38,984 nt of DNA from Candidatus Amunia macphersoniae (GCA_016464795.1 JAEKNN010000027.1:1-38984), one strand, 5' to 3'; numbered from the stretch's first letter, positions 8,103-16,974 are shown. A program made the numbers and translations. Notes: a model not told the origin generated them from the sequence alone.

Positions 8103-8921
8103 GTGCCCGCGCTCTTCGAGATTCTCGCCGAGCAGGAGGTGGCGCCGCCTCGTTGTGCGCTCGAGCAGGAGTACGGAGCCGCGCTGCTGCTCACCAGGGA
8201 TCGGGTTGCTGCCAACTTTGTCAGCACCATCGACGGCGTCGCCAGCTTCGGGATGAACCGCGACGACTCGCGCGCCGTCGGTGGGGGAGTCGTCGCCGAC
8301 AGGGTGCTGATGGCGATGCTGCGCGCTCTGGCCGGGGTCATCCTCATTGGAGCCGGCACCCTGCGGGCGGCGCCCAACCACCAGTGGACGCCGGCTGCGC
8401 TCGCCCCACAACGCACGGACGACCTCGCCGCTCTGCGAACCGCAGCCGGTTTGCCGGACGCGCCTGCGCCCCTGCTGGTGGTCAGCGGTAGCGGCGATCT
8501 GCCTGCTCAGGCCGAGGCCGTGGTCAGACCGGCCACGCCGCTGCACGTGCTCAGATCCGGCGGCCTGAGCACTGTCCCAGCCCCGCGTGAGCAGCCGGCG
8601 TTGCCGCCTGCTGACACCGCCATCGAGGCTGCCCAGATCGTCGCCTCCGCGCGAAGCCTGACGGGCGCGGGCCCGATTCTCTGCGAGGGCGGCCCGCACC
8701 TCTTGGGCGGCCTGCTCGCCGGCGCCGTGCCGCTCGACCTCTTCCTCACCGTGGCGCCGCAGATGGCTGGGCGCAGTGACCAGTCGCCACAGCGACGCAG
8801 TCTGGTGGAGGGAGTGGCGCTGCCTCCGTTCTCGCGCTCCGGTCGCCTGCGATCGCTCCGGCGAGCGGGCGACCACCTGATGCTCCGCTACGCGATCGAT
8901 GCCCACCACCAGGCCTCATAG
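8103..8921 (+). CDS. RibD C-terminal-domain reductase (DHFR-like fold)
   Basis: About 272 residues related to the pyrimidine reductase half of RibD. Visible landmarks are VAANFVSTIDGVASF (the NFVxSxDG strand), VILIGAGTLRA (the VGAGTxRA nucleotide-binding turn), and GPILCEGGPHLLGGLL (the CEGGPxL signature). It should bind NADPH and reduce a ribitylated or related heterocycle. A stand-alone member outside a riboflavin operon need not be RibD, so the substrate is unknown. GTG 8103 lies 7 bases after the transporter stop; ATG 8058, overlapping that gene, is the alternative. There is no deaminase domain. Confidence 0.82.
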   Translation: MPALFEILAEQEVAPPRCALEQEYGAALLLTRDRVAANFVSTIDGVASFGMNRDDSRAVGGGVVADRVLMAMLRALAGVILIGAGTLRAAPNHQWTPAALAPQRTDDLAALRTAAGLPDAPAPLLVVSGSGDLPAQAEAVVRPATPLHVLRSGGLSTVPAPREQPALPPADTAIEAAQIVASARSLTGAGPILCEGGPHLLGGLLAGAVPLDLFLTVAPQMAGRSDQSPQRRSLVEGVALPPFSRSGRLRSLRRAGDHLMLRYAIDAHHQAS

Positions 8922-8984
8922 CCACGGTCCCGGCCGCCAGTGGGCACGGCACCGGCGGCGTCGTCCGGTGGGAGAATCAGCCGG

Positions 8985-9542
8985 ATGCCTGTACGCCGGC
9001 CGCCCCGCTCGCTGACCCTCCGCACCGTTGTCGTCGTCCTGGTGGCTGTCGCGGCTGTGCTCATCGCTGTGCGTGGGCCGTCGCACGCGGCGTCACAGCC
9101 CGCCGTCTCGACGCAGCCGACCTCGTGGCAGCTGCCCAGGCTCGGAGGCGGCGGCGAGGTCAACCTTGCCGGCCTGCACGGCCGTCCGCTGGTGGTCAAC
9201 TTCTTCGCGTCGTGGTGCACCGCCTGTGAAGGCGAGCTCCCCGGCTTCCAGGCGGTTTCGGCACAGCTGAAGGGTCGAGTGACGTTCGCCGGCGTCAACT
9301 CCCAGGAGACCGGTGACGGGCTGGCGATGGCCCGCCGCTTCGGCATCGACTGGTGGCCTCTGGCTGCCGATAGCGGCGGCACCTCGGGCGGCAGCGGGCT
9401 TCACGATGCCCTCGGGGCTCGGGGGATGCCGCTCACTGCCTTCTACGACGCCAACGGGCACTTGCTTCGCGTGATCACAGGAGCGATCTCCGAAGACGAC
9501 CTGAAGGCGCGGTTGCGCGACCTCTACGGGGTCAGCGTGTAG
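8985..9542 (+). CDS. TlpA-like membrane-anchored thioredoxin-fold protein
   Basis: About 185 residues. An Arg-rich N-terminus and one hydrophobic helix (TVVVVLVAVAAVLIAV) anchor it in the membrane with the domain outside. The fold follows the TlpA/ResA pattern, with PLVVNFFASWCTACEGELP carrying the redox pair CTAC, and a cis-Pro region at GMPLTAFYD. It probably reduces or oxidises thiols in extracytoplasmic proteins such as apocytochromes. No cytochrome maturation genes are adjacent. ATG 8985 has GGGAG about 10 bases upstream. The frame can start at 8940, but that leader precedes the signal anchor without similarity to the family. Confidence 0.87.
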   Translation: MPVRRPPRSLTLRTVVVVLVAVAAVLIAVRGPSHAASQPAVSTQPTSWQLPRLGGGGEVNLAGLHGRPLVVNFFASWCTACEGELPGFQAVSAQLKGRVTFAGVNSQETGDGLAMARRFGIDWWPLAADSGGTSGGSGLHDALGARGMPLTAFYDANGHLLRVITGAISEDDLKARLRDLYGVSV

Positions 9543-9572
9543 CCGGCGCCGCGCCAGCCGACATGGCACAGG

Positions 9573-10556
9573 TCATCCCGCACGTTCGACCCGCAACTGC
9601 TCGGCCAGGGACCGTGCCGCATCGCTCAACCGCTCGGGCAGACGCACCACGATCTCCGCGGTGAGGTCGCCGTGGCCGCCACCACGCAGCTTGGGCATCC
9701 CCAGCCCACGAAGGCGAAGCCGGGCGCCGTTCTGCGTGCCCGGCGAGACCCGCAGCTGTGCGGTGGTGCCCCGCAGCGTGCGCACCGGCACCTCGCCCCC
9801 CAGCAGCGCAACGTCGAGCGGCACCTCGACCCTCTCCCGAAGGTCGTCGCCTTCGCGCACGAAGCGTGGATGCGGGCTGAGCCGCACCTGGACGAAGAGG
9901 TCACCCGACTGCGCTCCGGCGCTGCCCGATCCACCCTGCCCGGCCGCCCGCACCCTGGCCCCGTCGGCGACGCCGGCGGGGATGGTGATCTCGACACGCC
10001 GCGTCCGCCCCGAGCCGCTCAGCTCGATGGTGCGAGTGGTGCCGCTGTAGGCCTCCTCGAGGGTGATCTCGGCAGTGCCCTGGACGTCCTCGCCGCGTAG
10101 CGCCGGCACATTGCGCGTGCGCCCCCTGCCGCTCGTGGGGGTGGCTCCGCCGCTGCGCCCGAACATCGAGTGGAAGAAGTCACTGAACGGATCGGCGTTC
10201 CCGAACATGCCCTCCAGGTCTTCCGGTGAGACAGTCCGGTACTCCACCTGGGGCCCTCCGGCCGGCCCAGGGGCGCTGCCGAACGGCGCTCCGCCCGGCT
10301 TGCCGGCCTTCTCCCACGCCTCGTACTCGCGCCAGCGCGGTCCGACCTCGTCGTAGCGACGGCGCTTCTCGGGGTCACTGAGCACCTCGTTGGCCTCGTT
10401 GATCTCCTTGAACTTGCGCTCGGCGCCGGCGTCGTTCTGGTTGAGGTCGGGATGATGCTTGCGCGCCAGCTTGCGGAAGGCGGCCTTGATCTCCTTCTGG
10501 GTGGCGGTCCGGGGCACCCCGAGGATCGCGTAGTAATCCTGAAAGGCTGTGGGCAC
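9573..10556 (-). CDS. DnaJ/CbpA-type co-chaperone without zinc finger
   Basis: 327 residues. The J domain is residues 4-70 with the HPD triad at 35-37, which stimulates DnaK ATPase. A Gly/Pro-rich linker runs from about 75 to 155. The two C-terminal substrate-binding beta domains follow (starting near GEDVQGTAEITLEEAYSG and ending with a dimerisation segment). The Cys-rich zinc-binding repeats of class A DnaJ are missing, so it is class B, like CbpA. It has a GTG start. No dnaK or grpE lies in the window. It could be named dnaJ or cbpA; the sequence does not decide. Confidence 0.9.
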   Translation of the reverse strand: MPTAFQDYYAILGVPRTATQKEIKAAFRKLARKHHPDLNQNDAGAERKFKEINEANEVLSDPEKRRRYDEVGPRWREYEAWEKAGKPGGAPFGSAPGPAGGPQVEYRTVSPEDLEGMFGNADPFSDFFHSMFGRSGGATPTSGRGRTRNVPALRGEDVQGTAEITLEEAYSGTTRTIELSGSGRTRRVEITIPAGVADGARVRAAGQGGSGSAGAQSGDLFVQVRLSPHPRFVREGDDLRERVEVPLDVALLGGEVPVRTLRGTTAQLRVSPGTQNGARLRLRGLGMPKLRGGGHGDLTAEIVVRLPERLSDAARSLAEQLRVERAG

Positions 10557-10624
10557 GACCCACTTGTACCCGATCAGGCCCCGCAGCGAAACGGTCGCGG
10601 CCGATCACGCTCGGCGGCGATCGG

Positions 10625-12835
10625 TCAGCGCGCAGTTCTCCGCCTGTGGACGCGGCGGCGGATGCCCGCGCCTGTGACGACAAGGGCCGCCAGCGGCAGG
10701 AGGGGCATCCAGGGTGCCTCGGCCACCGAGGTGGCCGGCATACCCAGGGTGTCGTCGAAAGAGGGAGTGGTGTCGGCCTGGTCAGCGAGCGCCGGATCGG
10801 TCGCGCTGCCGCGGTCTGCGAGGCTGACGGCGCTGGCCTGAAGCAGACGGCTGCCACTGGCCAGCTTGTCCACGGCGGCGACGGGAACGGTCACCGTCAC
10901 TGTCTTGGCGGCGCTGTCCGCCACGCAGTTGACAATCTGTGAGTTGGGGTTGAGCCCGTACACAGCGAACTTGGGGCCGCCCGTGCCGGTGAATGGCACG
11001 CTCTGCGGCCGTCCGGCGACGCACTGGAAGCGGCCGCCCGGAGCGGGTTCGTGCGCTGCGGTGAAGTACACATCGGGGACGCCTGTGGTGGGGTCGACGT
11101 ACTTCCAGGTCAGGACATAGCTGAGACCGTCGGCGCCCCCGTCGCTGGCCAGCGCCTGGGTTGGGAAAGCCAGGTCGGCCACCTTGAACGTCACCACCAG
11201 GTTGGCACCTGTGGCGTCGAGGGCGGCGCCGGTGCCGAGCAGGTCGAGGGCTGGAATGTTGGTGTCACTGGTGGGCACCTGACCATCGCCGGTTCGATCA
11301 ATCACCGACGTCGTGTCGCGGGTCGGTGCACCGCCCAGTTCACCGACGCCTGCGAAGAGGCTCTGCCCACCCACCTGACGTCCCTCCATCACGAAGGGAC
11401 CGCCGGGGAAGACCGCCGTCAGCGAGTTGGCGTCGTCGTTGTACACCACCACCGCCGCGCCGCGACTGTCGTGCTGGACCTCGAAGAAGTCGAGCAGGTT
11501 GCGGTTGCCCTGGCCGGTGCAGCCCACCCCGTTGAAGCAGATGCTGGCGAGGTGGGTGGGCCCCTCCGACACCTGCGCCGTCGCGAACGCGGGTGCGGCG
11601 GCGAGGGCATTCACCGATTGGGTCATGTATGTCGTCCAGGCGGCATTCTGTGTGTTGGGGTCGTAGCCGGTGGCGCGCGAGGTGCCGTAGTAGGCCACGT
11701 CGATGCGCCCAGCGTCCCCGGCGGTGATCCACGGGAACACCGCGTAGTTGATGCCAGGATTGGCCGAACCTGGGCCGGTCAGGGCGATCGGGGTGGACCA
11801 CTGCGCCGCGGTGGCGCCCGCCACGGGCACAGTGCGTGAGGGGTTGGTCGCATCAGGCGCGACTGCGGTGAAGCCGGTGGTGTGGGTCTCGTACGCCCGC
11901 CACGGGCCGGTGCCGTTCTGCACGGTGTACACGAGGTACAGGTTGCCCGAGGTGTCGACTGCCAGCACGCTGAAGTCGGTGCCGGTGCCGCCTTGGTACT
12001 GCTCGGGAACGGCGGTCACGGCCTTGAGCGTCTTGCCACCGTCGGCCGAATAGCCGACGACGACACCGTTGCCGGTGCTGTTGCTGAGCGGTGCGGTCAC
12101 GTAGACGACGCCGGTGCTCGGATCTGCGACTGCGTTGCCGGGGTTCCCCTGGGTGTCGGTGGTGGTCAACCCCACCCCGTTCTTGTACCTGAGGCCGTCA
12201 TCGCTGCGGAAGAGTTGGTTGCCCCCAACAACGAAGTGGTCGTACCAGAGATAGTTGATGGTGTGCCCGACGTTGCCGCCGTTGGTGGTCACGGTGGGGT
12301 CCACGGAGGTGTTGGTCAACCACTGCCGGTCGGCACCGACGGTGTCCGGGCAGACGAACCCGACGCTGCTGCCGGTGGTGAAGGTGAAGCGTCGACCGCC
12401 GTCGTCAGAGTACGCGCAGCTGAGGGTGTCGAGATTGTTCTGGTTGACAACATACAGGCGGTTGAACGTGCTCGAGCCCACCGGGGGGGCCGCCTGGATC
12501 TCGGTGTCACCACCGGCGCGAAAGGCGTACGGATTCTGGTTGCCAGGGACGCCGCCCTGCACCTGCCGGAAAGACTCGCCACCGTCCTCGGAGCGCCACA
12601 GGAAGCTGGTGTTGGTGCTCACCCCCCACGGAGCGCTCGCGTAGATCCGCCCGTCGCCCTGACCGATGGTGACGTCCGGCTCACCGGCAAGGCGCTGCGC
12701 GTCCACGGTCACCGGGTGCGCGAACACTGGCGCCTCCGGCGTACCGGCCCCGGCGTGCCCTGTGGAGGCTGCAGGCGCGGCGACGGTCGCGGTGGCGGCG
12801 AGCAACCCGGCGGCGATGAGTGAACGGCGCTGCAC
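10625..12835 (-). CDS. Secreted, membrane-anchored BNR/sialidase-like protein
   Basis: 736 residues. A signal peptide (MQRRSLIAAGLLAATATVAAPA) begins it. At the other end a hydrophobic helix (LLPLAALVVTGAG) followed by RRRVHRRRTAR suggests C-terminal anchoring. The body holds Asp-box-like repeats typical of beta-propellers: SEDGGESF, SDDGGRRF and SADGGKTL. A second part, after about residue 500, is beta-rich with paired Cys. The propeller resembles sialidase-type folds, but I see no clear Arg triad or nucleophile Tyr, so enzyme activity is not claimed. GTG 12835 has GGAGG five bases upstream. It is divergent from the AlkA-like gene. Confidence 0.75.
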   Translation of the reverse strand: MQRRSLIAAGLLAATATVAAPAASTGHAGAGTPEAPVFAHPVTVDAQRLAGEPDVTIGQGDGRIYASAPWGVSTNTSFLWRSEDGGESFRQVQGGVPGNQNPYAFRAGGDTEIQAAPPVGSSTFNRLYVVNQNNLDTLSCAYSDDGGRRFTFTTGSSVGFVCPDTVGADRQWLTNTSVDPTVTTNGGNVGHTINYLWYDHFVVGGNQLFRSDDGLRYKNGVGLTTTDTQGNPGNAVADPSTGVVYVTAPLSNSTGNGVVVGYSADGGKTLKAVTAVPEQYQGGTGTDFSVLAVDTSGNLYLVYTVQNGTGPWRAYETHTTGFTAVAPDATNPSRTVPVAGATAAQWSTPIALTGPGSANPGINYAVFPWITAGDAGRIDVAYYGTSRATGYDPNTQNAAWTTYMTQSVNALAAAPAFATAQVSEGPTHLASICFNGVGCTGQGNRNLLDFFEVQHDSRGAAVVVYNDDANSLTAVFPGGPFVMEGRQVGGQSLFAGVGELGGAPTRDTTSVIDRTGDGQVPTSDTNIPALDLLGTGAALDATGANLVVTFKVADLAFPTQALASDGGADGLSYVLTWKYVDPTTGVPDVYFTAAHEPAPGGRFQCVAGRPQSVPFTGTGGPKFAVYGLNPNSQIVNCVADSAAKTVTVTVPVAAVDKLASGSRLLQASAVSLADRGSATDPALADQADTTPSFDDTLGMPATSVAEAPWMPLLPLAALVVTGAGIRRRVHRRRTAR

Positions 12836-12939
12836 GATTTCCTCCGGGGGCGGGCACCCCGAGAATCCTTCCCGTTGGGTGAAACGATCCCGCGGCGCGT
12901 ATCTTGCGGCCCGCCTGCGGCGCGACCCTGCCGGCTCGC

Positions 12940-12945
12940 TATGGT
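12940..12945 (+). promoter_or_regulatory. -10 element of the first AlkA-like gene
   Basis: TATGGT, six bases before GTG 12952. It supports that start over the longer frame from 12904. Confidence 0.45.
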
Positions 12946-12951
12946 GATCCT

Positions 12952-13875
12952 GTGTCAGCGAGCGTCGACCCCGTCGGCCTCAGCCGCCGGTACCCCATCC
13001 CCAATGGCCCGCTGGACCTGGTCACCACAATCTTCCCGCTCCGCCAGGGCACCGCCGATCCCACCATGCGGGTGCATGGCCGCGAGGTGTGGCGAGCCCT
13101 GCGGACCGCGGACGGCCCGGCCACGCTGCACATGCGTGTCGAGGCCGGCGAGCTGGTGGCCGGGGCCGAAGGTCCGGGCGCCGCGGCCGCGCTCGGATTG
13201 GCACCCGGCCTCGCCGGGCTCGCCGACGACCCCACCCGCCTGCGCCCCCGTCATCCCGCGTTGGTCGAGGCGCGCCGGCGAGCCGCCGGCCTGCGGCTCA
13301 CCGCCGGCACCGGGGTCTTCGACGCCCTGGTCTGGGTGATCCTGGCCCAGAAGGTTGTCGGCCTCGACGCGCGCCGTTCCTACCGCGACCTGGTGCGCCG
13401 CGTCGGTGAGCCCGCTCCGGGCGCGGCAGGCCTGCTGCTTCCACCGGACCCTGCCCGGGTTGCCGCCACCCCGTACTGGACCTTCCACGAATGCAACGTC
13501 GAGCGCCGCCGGGCGATGGTGATCATCGACATCGCCCGGCGGGCCAGCACCCTGGACGCATTGAGCGCGCTGCCGGCGGCCGAGGCGCGGCGCCGGCTCG
13601 AGACGGTGCCCGGTGTCGGTCCCTGGACCGCCGCCGAGGTCACGGCCGTCAGCCACGGCGATCCCGACGCCGTTCCGGTGGGTGACTACCACGTGCCCAA
13701 TGCGGTCGCCCACGCCCTCGCCGGCGAATCCCGCGGTGACGATCGCCGGATGCTCGAGCTGCTCGAGCCCTACACAGGACAGCGGGGTCGGGTCATCCGG
13801 CTGCTGATGTCGGGGGGGCGTGGCGCGCCGCGCTTCGGTCCTCGAGTCAGCCGGCAGGACATCCGCGGTCGCTGA
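12952..13875 (+). CDS. AlkA-like HhH-GPD DNA glycosylase
   Basis: About 307 residues. The N-terminal ~100 residues resemble the beta-rich domain of AlkA. The helical part then begins near FDALVWVILAQKVVGLDARRSY. The helix-hairpin-helix is LETVPGVGPWTAAEV, and the catalytic Asp is in VPVGDYHVPN, where AlkA-type enzymes have PxDD or PxGD. It should excise alkylated bases such as 3-methyladenine. There are no iron-sulfur Cys, in keeping with AlkA and unlike MutY. GTG 12952 lies 6 bases after TATGGT; the frame can be extended to 12904. A second, shorter AlkA-like gene lies at 25819. Confidence 0.87.
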   Translation: MSASVDPVGLSRRYPIPNGPLDLVTTIFPLRQGTADPTMRVHGREVWRALRTADGPATLHMRVEAGELVAGAEGPGAAAALGLAPGLAGLADDPTRLRPRHPALVEARRRAAGLRLTAGTGVFDALVWVILAQKVVGLDARRSYRDLVRRVGEPAPGAAGLLLPPDPARVAATPYWTFHECNVERRRAMVIIDIARRASTLDALSALPAAEARRRLETVPGVGPWTAAEVTAVSHGDPDAVPVGDYHVPNAVAHALAGESRGDDRRMLELLEPYTGQRGRVIRLLMSGGRGAPRFGPRVSRQDIRGR

Positions 13876-13905
13876 CAGGCATCAGGCAAGCCTCGCGGCC
13901 GTGGC

Positions 13906-15126
13906 TCACATGGCTGGCGGTGGTGGTGGAGGAGGGGGCGGTGACGCGGCGGGCAGCGGCGACCTCGTGGAGACGGCCGCGTGACAGTAGGAGCACTCCG
14001 GAGCACCGGCCCGCAACGGCGCCTGGCAGTTGAGGCAGTGTGCTGACAGTGGCGGCTGACGTTGGACGACGATGGCAGAACGGATGGCGTGACCGGGCCG
14101 TCTCGGTACCAGCGCGGAGCCATCGGGCAGCAGCAGCTCGTACGTCCCGGCGGTCATGGCGTCCCTGACGGCCTGCAGCCCATCGAACGCGGGATTGATG
14201 GCATAGAGGGTGGCAAGGTCCCCGAGGGCCGCGTCGGTGCGACCCAGCATGTACTTGCAGACGCCGCCGTAGAAGACGCATTGCTCGCTCCCGGGGCCGA
14301 GCGTGCCGGTTCGACCGGGAGCCGATGTGGCAAAGCTCAAGCCCTGGCGCGGGTCCTCCTTGCACAGGTATGCGTAGGCCAGGTGGGCGGTGACCGAGGC
14401 CATGCTGTCGTCAGTCGCTGGAGCCGCCTGGCGGATCGCCACCAGCTCGGCGATCGCCTCGTCGACCTGGTTGCACTTCAAGGCGGTCATCGCCAGGTGC
14501 CCACGCGCCAGCCAATCCGACGGCACCTTGGCACAGTACTCACGGTACAGCCGAAGCGCCGCGGCGTTGTCACCGTGGGCCGCTGTGACCTCCGCGAGCG
14601 GAGCCAGCACCTCGGGGCTGCGCGCATCGATCGCCGCGGCCTGCAACAGGAGGTCGCGGGCGTTCGCCGGCTCCAGCGCAGCCTGGTGCACGTACGAACG
14701 GATTCGCCACTCCGGCACGTGCAATTGCCACAGGCCCGCCACCAGCAGCCACAGGCCGATCGGAGAGGTGATGACCAGCAAGGTCAACACGATCCCCCAC
14801 GCGATCTTCTGCGGCGGTGCGAGGTTCGCCAGCTGTTGCACGCCGGACTTCGCGGAGCTTGCCGATGGGTTCGCCGGTCGAGGTGGGGTCGGACACACCG
14901 GCCTCGAGTGAGCCGTGCCCTTGGCACCTCGCGCGTGCGTCGGCGAGTACGTCGTGTAGGAGAGCCCGGTCCCGGGGAGGCCCACCGTCGTCCGGCGCCG
15001 GCCGTGGCCCACCGTGTAGTGGAAACCACGTGGTCCGAAGCTCGTGCTCACACCGCTCTTGGACAGGTTGAGCCGCACGCCGGGAGCGATCCGCAGCGTT
15101 CGTCTGAATCGGGCGTAGCCGGGCAT
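13906..15126 (-). CDS. DUF4236 - membrane helix - TPR - zinc ribbon protein
   Basis: 406 residues with a clear modular order. Residues 4-60 are a DUF4236 domain (FRRTLRIAPGVRLNLSKSG, then GVSTSFGPRG and GLPGTGLSY). After a polar linker comes one strong membrane segment (IVLTLLVITSPIGLWLLVAGLW, about 132-153). Residues ~165-340 form helical repeats of TPR type (for example AALRLYREYCAKVPSDWLARGHLAM). A CxxC...CxxC zinc ribbon (CLNCQAPLRAGAPECSYC, about 367-384) and a polyproline tail end the protein. DUF4236 has no assigned function. The combination suggests a membrane-tethered scaffold. It is divergent from the DUF3761-like gene, with 126 bases between them. Confidence 0.82.
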   Translation of the reverse strand: MPGYARFRRTLRIAPGVRLNLSKSGVSTSFGPRGFHYTVGHGRRRTTVGLPGTGLSYTTYSPTHARGAKGTAHSRPVCPTPPRPANPSASSAKSGVQQLANLAPPQKIAWGIVLTLLVITSPIGLWLLVAGLWQLHVPEWRIRSYVHQAALEPANARDLLLQAAAIDARSPEVLAPLAEVTAAHGDNAAALRLYREYCAKVPSDWLARGHLAMTALKCNQVDEAIAELVAIRQAAPATDDSMASVTAHLAYAYLCKEDPRQGLSFATSAPGRTGTLGPGSEQCVFYGGVCKYMLGRTDAALGDLATLYAINPAFDGLQAVRDAMTAGTYELLLPDGSALVPRRPGHAIRSAIVVQRQPPLSAHCLNCQAPLRAGAPECSYCHAAVSTRSPLPAASPPPPPPPPPAM

Positions 15127-15192
15127 CGTTCAGCGATCTCGATGTGACATCGGGCGGAGTCCTTCCTGGGCACTGACGAGCGCGGTTGCGTT

Positions 15193-15220
15193 CGAGGACA
15201 GTGTGTCGAGGACAGTGTGT
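15193..15220. repeat. Two tandem copies of a 14-bp direct repeat
   Basis: CGAGGACAGTGTGT occurs twice back to back (15193-15206, 15207-15220), about 17 bases upstream of the TACCAT hexamer of the next gene. The second copy covers the expected -35 area. Confidence 0.8.
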
Positions 15221-15237
15221 CAGAGGGTACGGGCGCC

Positions 15238-15243
15238 TACCAT
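15238..15243 (+). promoter_or_regulatory. -10 element of the DUF3761-like gene
   Basis: TACCAT, nine bases before ATG 15253. Confidence 0.35.
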
Positions 15244-15252
15244 CCGTCGACA

Positions 15253-16071
15253 ATGCCTGTGCTCCTGTTCATGGTGGCCGCTGTCCTCGCCGTGGTCGTT
15301 GTGGTGGCGGTGCTCGGCTTCATAGGACCATTCGTCGCCGTCGTCGGGATCCTTCTTGCCCTGCTGGTGATCCTCAATCCCGGTGGTCTCGGCGGTCGTC
15401 TGCGCCAATCGCCTGGCTGGTGGGGCATCCCTGGCATGCGCCGCGCCTCCGCGGGCGCCGCGCCCTTTGCGGCATTGCTCTTCCTTTATGCCGTTCCGGT
15501 GCCGATCGGAGCATTTGCTCTCACCCACGCGGGGAATTCCGTTTCGAGCTCGCCCTCATCGCCGCCGCCCCTCGCAGGCGTCGGGGGTGGTGCACCATCG
15601 ACTCAACCGAGCGACACCGGCTCGGTCTCGCCGACCGGGGCGCCGTCGGTCACCCCCGCGCCGATCGCATCAGCAACGCCAACAGACGCAGCCACTCCGA
15701 CCGCCGTCCCGACGGCTGCTCCGCCACCGACGGAAGCCCCAATCACGCCGCCGACTGCGCGTCCCACGCAGCCGCCAACCGCTCCGCCCGCACCTCCGCC
15801 AACCGCTCCCCCCGCACCTCCGCCAACCGCGCCGCCATCCAGGAATCTGTGTGGTGCGCCCGACAACCCCTGGAACTACAACTTCTGTGGCGGCGGCACG
15901 ATCAGCTCGCCGCCGAGCAATTTCTGCGACTACTTCAACTGCATCCGTTCGTTCGCGGACTACACCAATGGCTATGTCGAGGAGTGCCGAGACGGTATGT
16001 ACTCGCACTCCGGCGGTCGCCCCGGTTCGTGTTCATCGCACGGCGGAAACCTGCGGCCGCTCAACCCGTAG
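15253..16071 (+). CDS. Membrane protein with Pro/Thr-rich linker and DUF3761-like C-terminus
   Basis: About 272 residues. Two hydrophobic segments open it (VAAVLAVVVVVAVLGFIGPFVAVVGILL), with a third near residues 75-90. A long Pro/Thr/Ala linker (about 100-195) contains a repeated APPPTAPP unit encoded by a 24-bp DNA repeat. The last ~70 residues hold seven Cys and end in ECRDGMYSHSGGRPGSCSSHGG. This resembles the CxDGxYS...CSxHGG pattern of DUF3761, a small extracytoplasmic domain of unknown role. The linker probably spaces the domain from the membrane. The channel gene starts 3 bases after its stop, so co-transcription is likely. Confidence 0.72.
   Translation: MPVLLFMVAAVLAVVVVVAVLGFIGPFVAVVGILLALLVILNPGGLGGRLRQSPGWWGIPGMRRASAGAAPFAALLFLYAVPVPIGAFALTHAGNSVSSSPSSPPPLAGVGGGAPSTQPSDTGSVSPTGAPSVTPAPIASATPTDAATPTAVPTAAPPPTEAPITPPTARPTQPPTAPPAPPPTAPPAPPPTAPPSRNLCGAPDNPWNYNFCGGGTISSPPSNFCDYFNCIRSFADYTNGYVEECRDGMYSHSGGRPGSCSSHGGNLRPLNP
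15772..15836. repeat. 24-bp tandem repeat, 2.7 copies, inside the Pro-rich linker
   Basis: Copies start at 15772, 15796 and 15820, the last one partial. The first two differ at a single base. They encode the repeated PPTAPPAP unit, so copy-number change would alter linker length in steps of eight residues without a frameshift. Confidence 0.8.
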
Positions 16072-16074
16072 CCC

Positions 16075-16974
16075 ATGGCCGTTCTGCCTGACGATGCGGG
16101 CGCGCTCTCGCCGTCTCCGAGTCGCGAAGAGCGCTGGGAGGCGCGTTTTGCCGTGCCCACGCTGGTTGCCGCTCTCCTCGTCATCCCCACCATCGTCATC
16201 GAAGAGAGCGGGCTCTCCGAGACGTGGCAATTGGTTGCGTCGCTGCTGAATTGGACCATCTGGGGGGTGTTCCTGGCGCACGTCGCCACCATGCTCGCGG
16301 TCACTCAGGACAAGCGGCACTGGCTTCGCGGGCACGTCCTCGAGATTCTGATCATCGTGCTCACTCCGCCTTTCCTCCCGCCCTCGCTGCAGTCTGCGCG
16401 GATCCTCCGACTCCTGCGCCTGCTGCGCGTCGTCATGACGGCGCGAGCCATGCGGAGTTTCTTCTCCCTCAACGGACTGAAGCTCGCCACACTCATCGCG
16501 GTGTTTGGAGTCCTGGGGGCGGGTGCGCTGTTTGCGGACGTGGAGACCCAGCAGCATCTGTCGACCTGGGACGGCGTGTGGTGGGCGATCAACACGGTCA
16601 CCACGTCGGGCAGCGAGATCTTCCCGCGCACGACGGGTGGTCGCGTTGTGGCAATCGGTATCCTGCTGGTTGGCGTGGGCTACATAGCTGTGTTGACGGG
16701 CGCCGTCGCTCAGCTCTTCATCAGAGCCATGCACACGGAGGTTGACATCACGGCTGATGTCGGACAGCGTGTCGACCACCTGACTGCTGAGATCGCCTTG
16801 CTACGGCACGAGATCCGCCACCTTCAGGACGTTGGCGCCCAAGGAAGGCCGACGACCGTCGGCGAGGGTAGTGTGGGTGGGGGAGAGGAGACGGCCGGTG
16901 AGGTGTCAGGCCGCGGCGATCCCAGCGCACCCGCCACACCACGAACCCGGCGAGCTCGCGGGCCACGGCGGTGA
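16075..16974 (+). CDS. Voltage-gated-type ion channel with atypical selectivity filter
   Basis: 299 residues built like a six-helix voltage-gated potassium channel. An S4-like helix has Arg every third position (ARILRLLRLLRVVMTARAMR, about 104-123). A pore helix and filter follow at WAINTVTTSGSEIFPRT, then S6 and a coiled-coil tail (VDHLTAEIALLRHEIRHLQD). The filter is unusual: canonical channels read TTVGYGD, whereas here it is TTSGSE and one residue shorter, so potassium selectivity cannot be assumed. The Gly/Arg-rich last ~25 residues lie antisense to a transposase remnant. It starts 3 bases after the preceding stop. Confidence 0.8.
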   Translation: MAVLPDDAGALSPSPSREERWEARFAVPTLVAALLVIPTIVIEESGLSETWQLVASLLNWTIWGVFLAHVATMLAVTQDKRHWLRGHVLEILIIVLTPPFLPPSLQSARILRLLRLLRVVMTARAMRSFFSLNGLKLATLIAVFGVLGAGALFADVETQQHLSTWDGVWWAINTVTTSGSEIFPRTTGGRVVAIGILLVGVGYIAVLTGAVAQLFIRAMHTEVDITADVGQRVDHLTAEIALLRHEIRHLQDVGAQGRPTTVGEGSVGGGEETAGEVSGRGDPSAPATPRTRRARGPRR

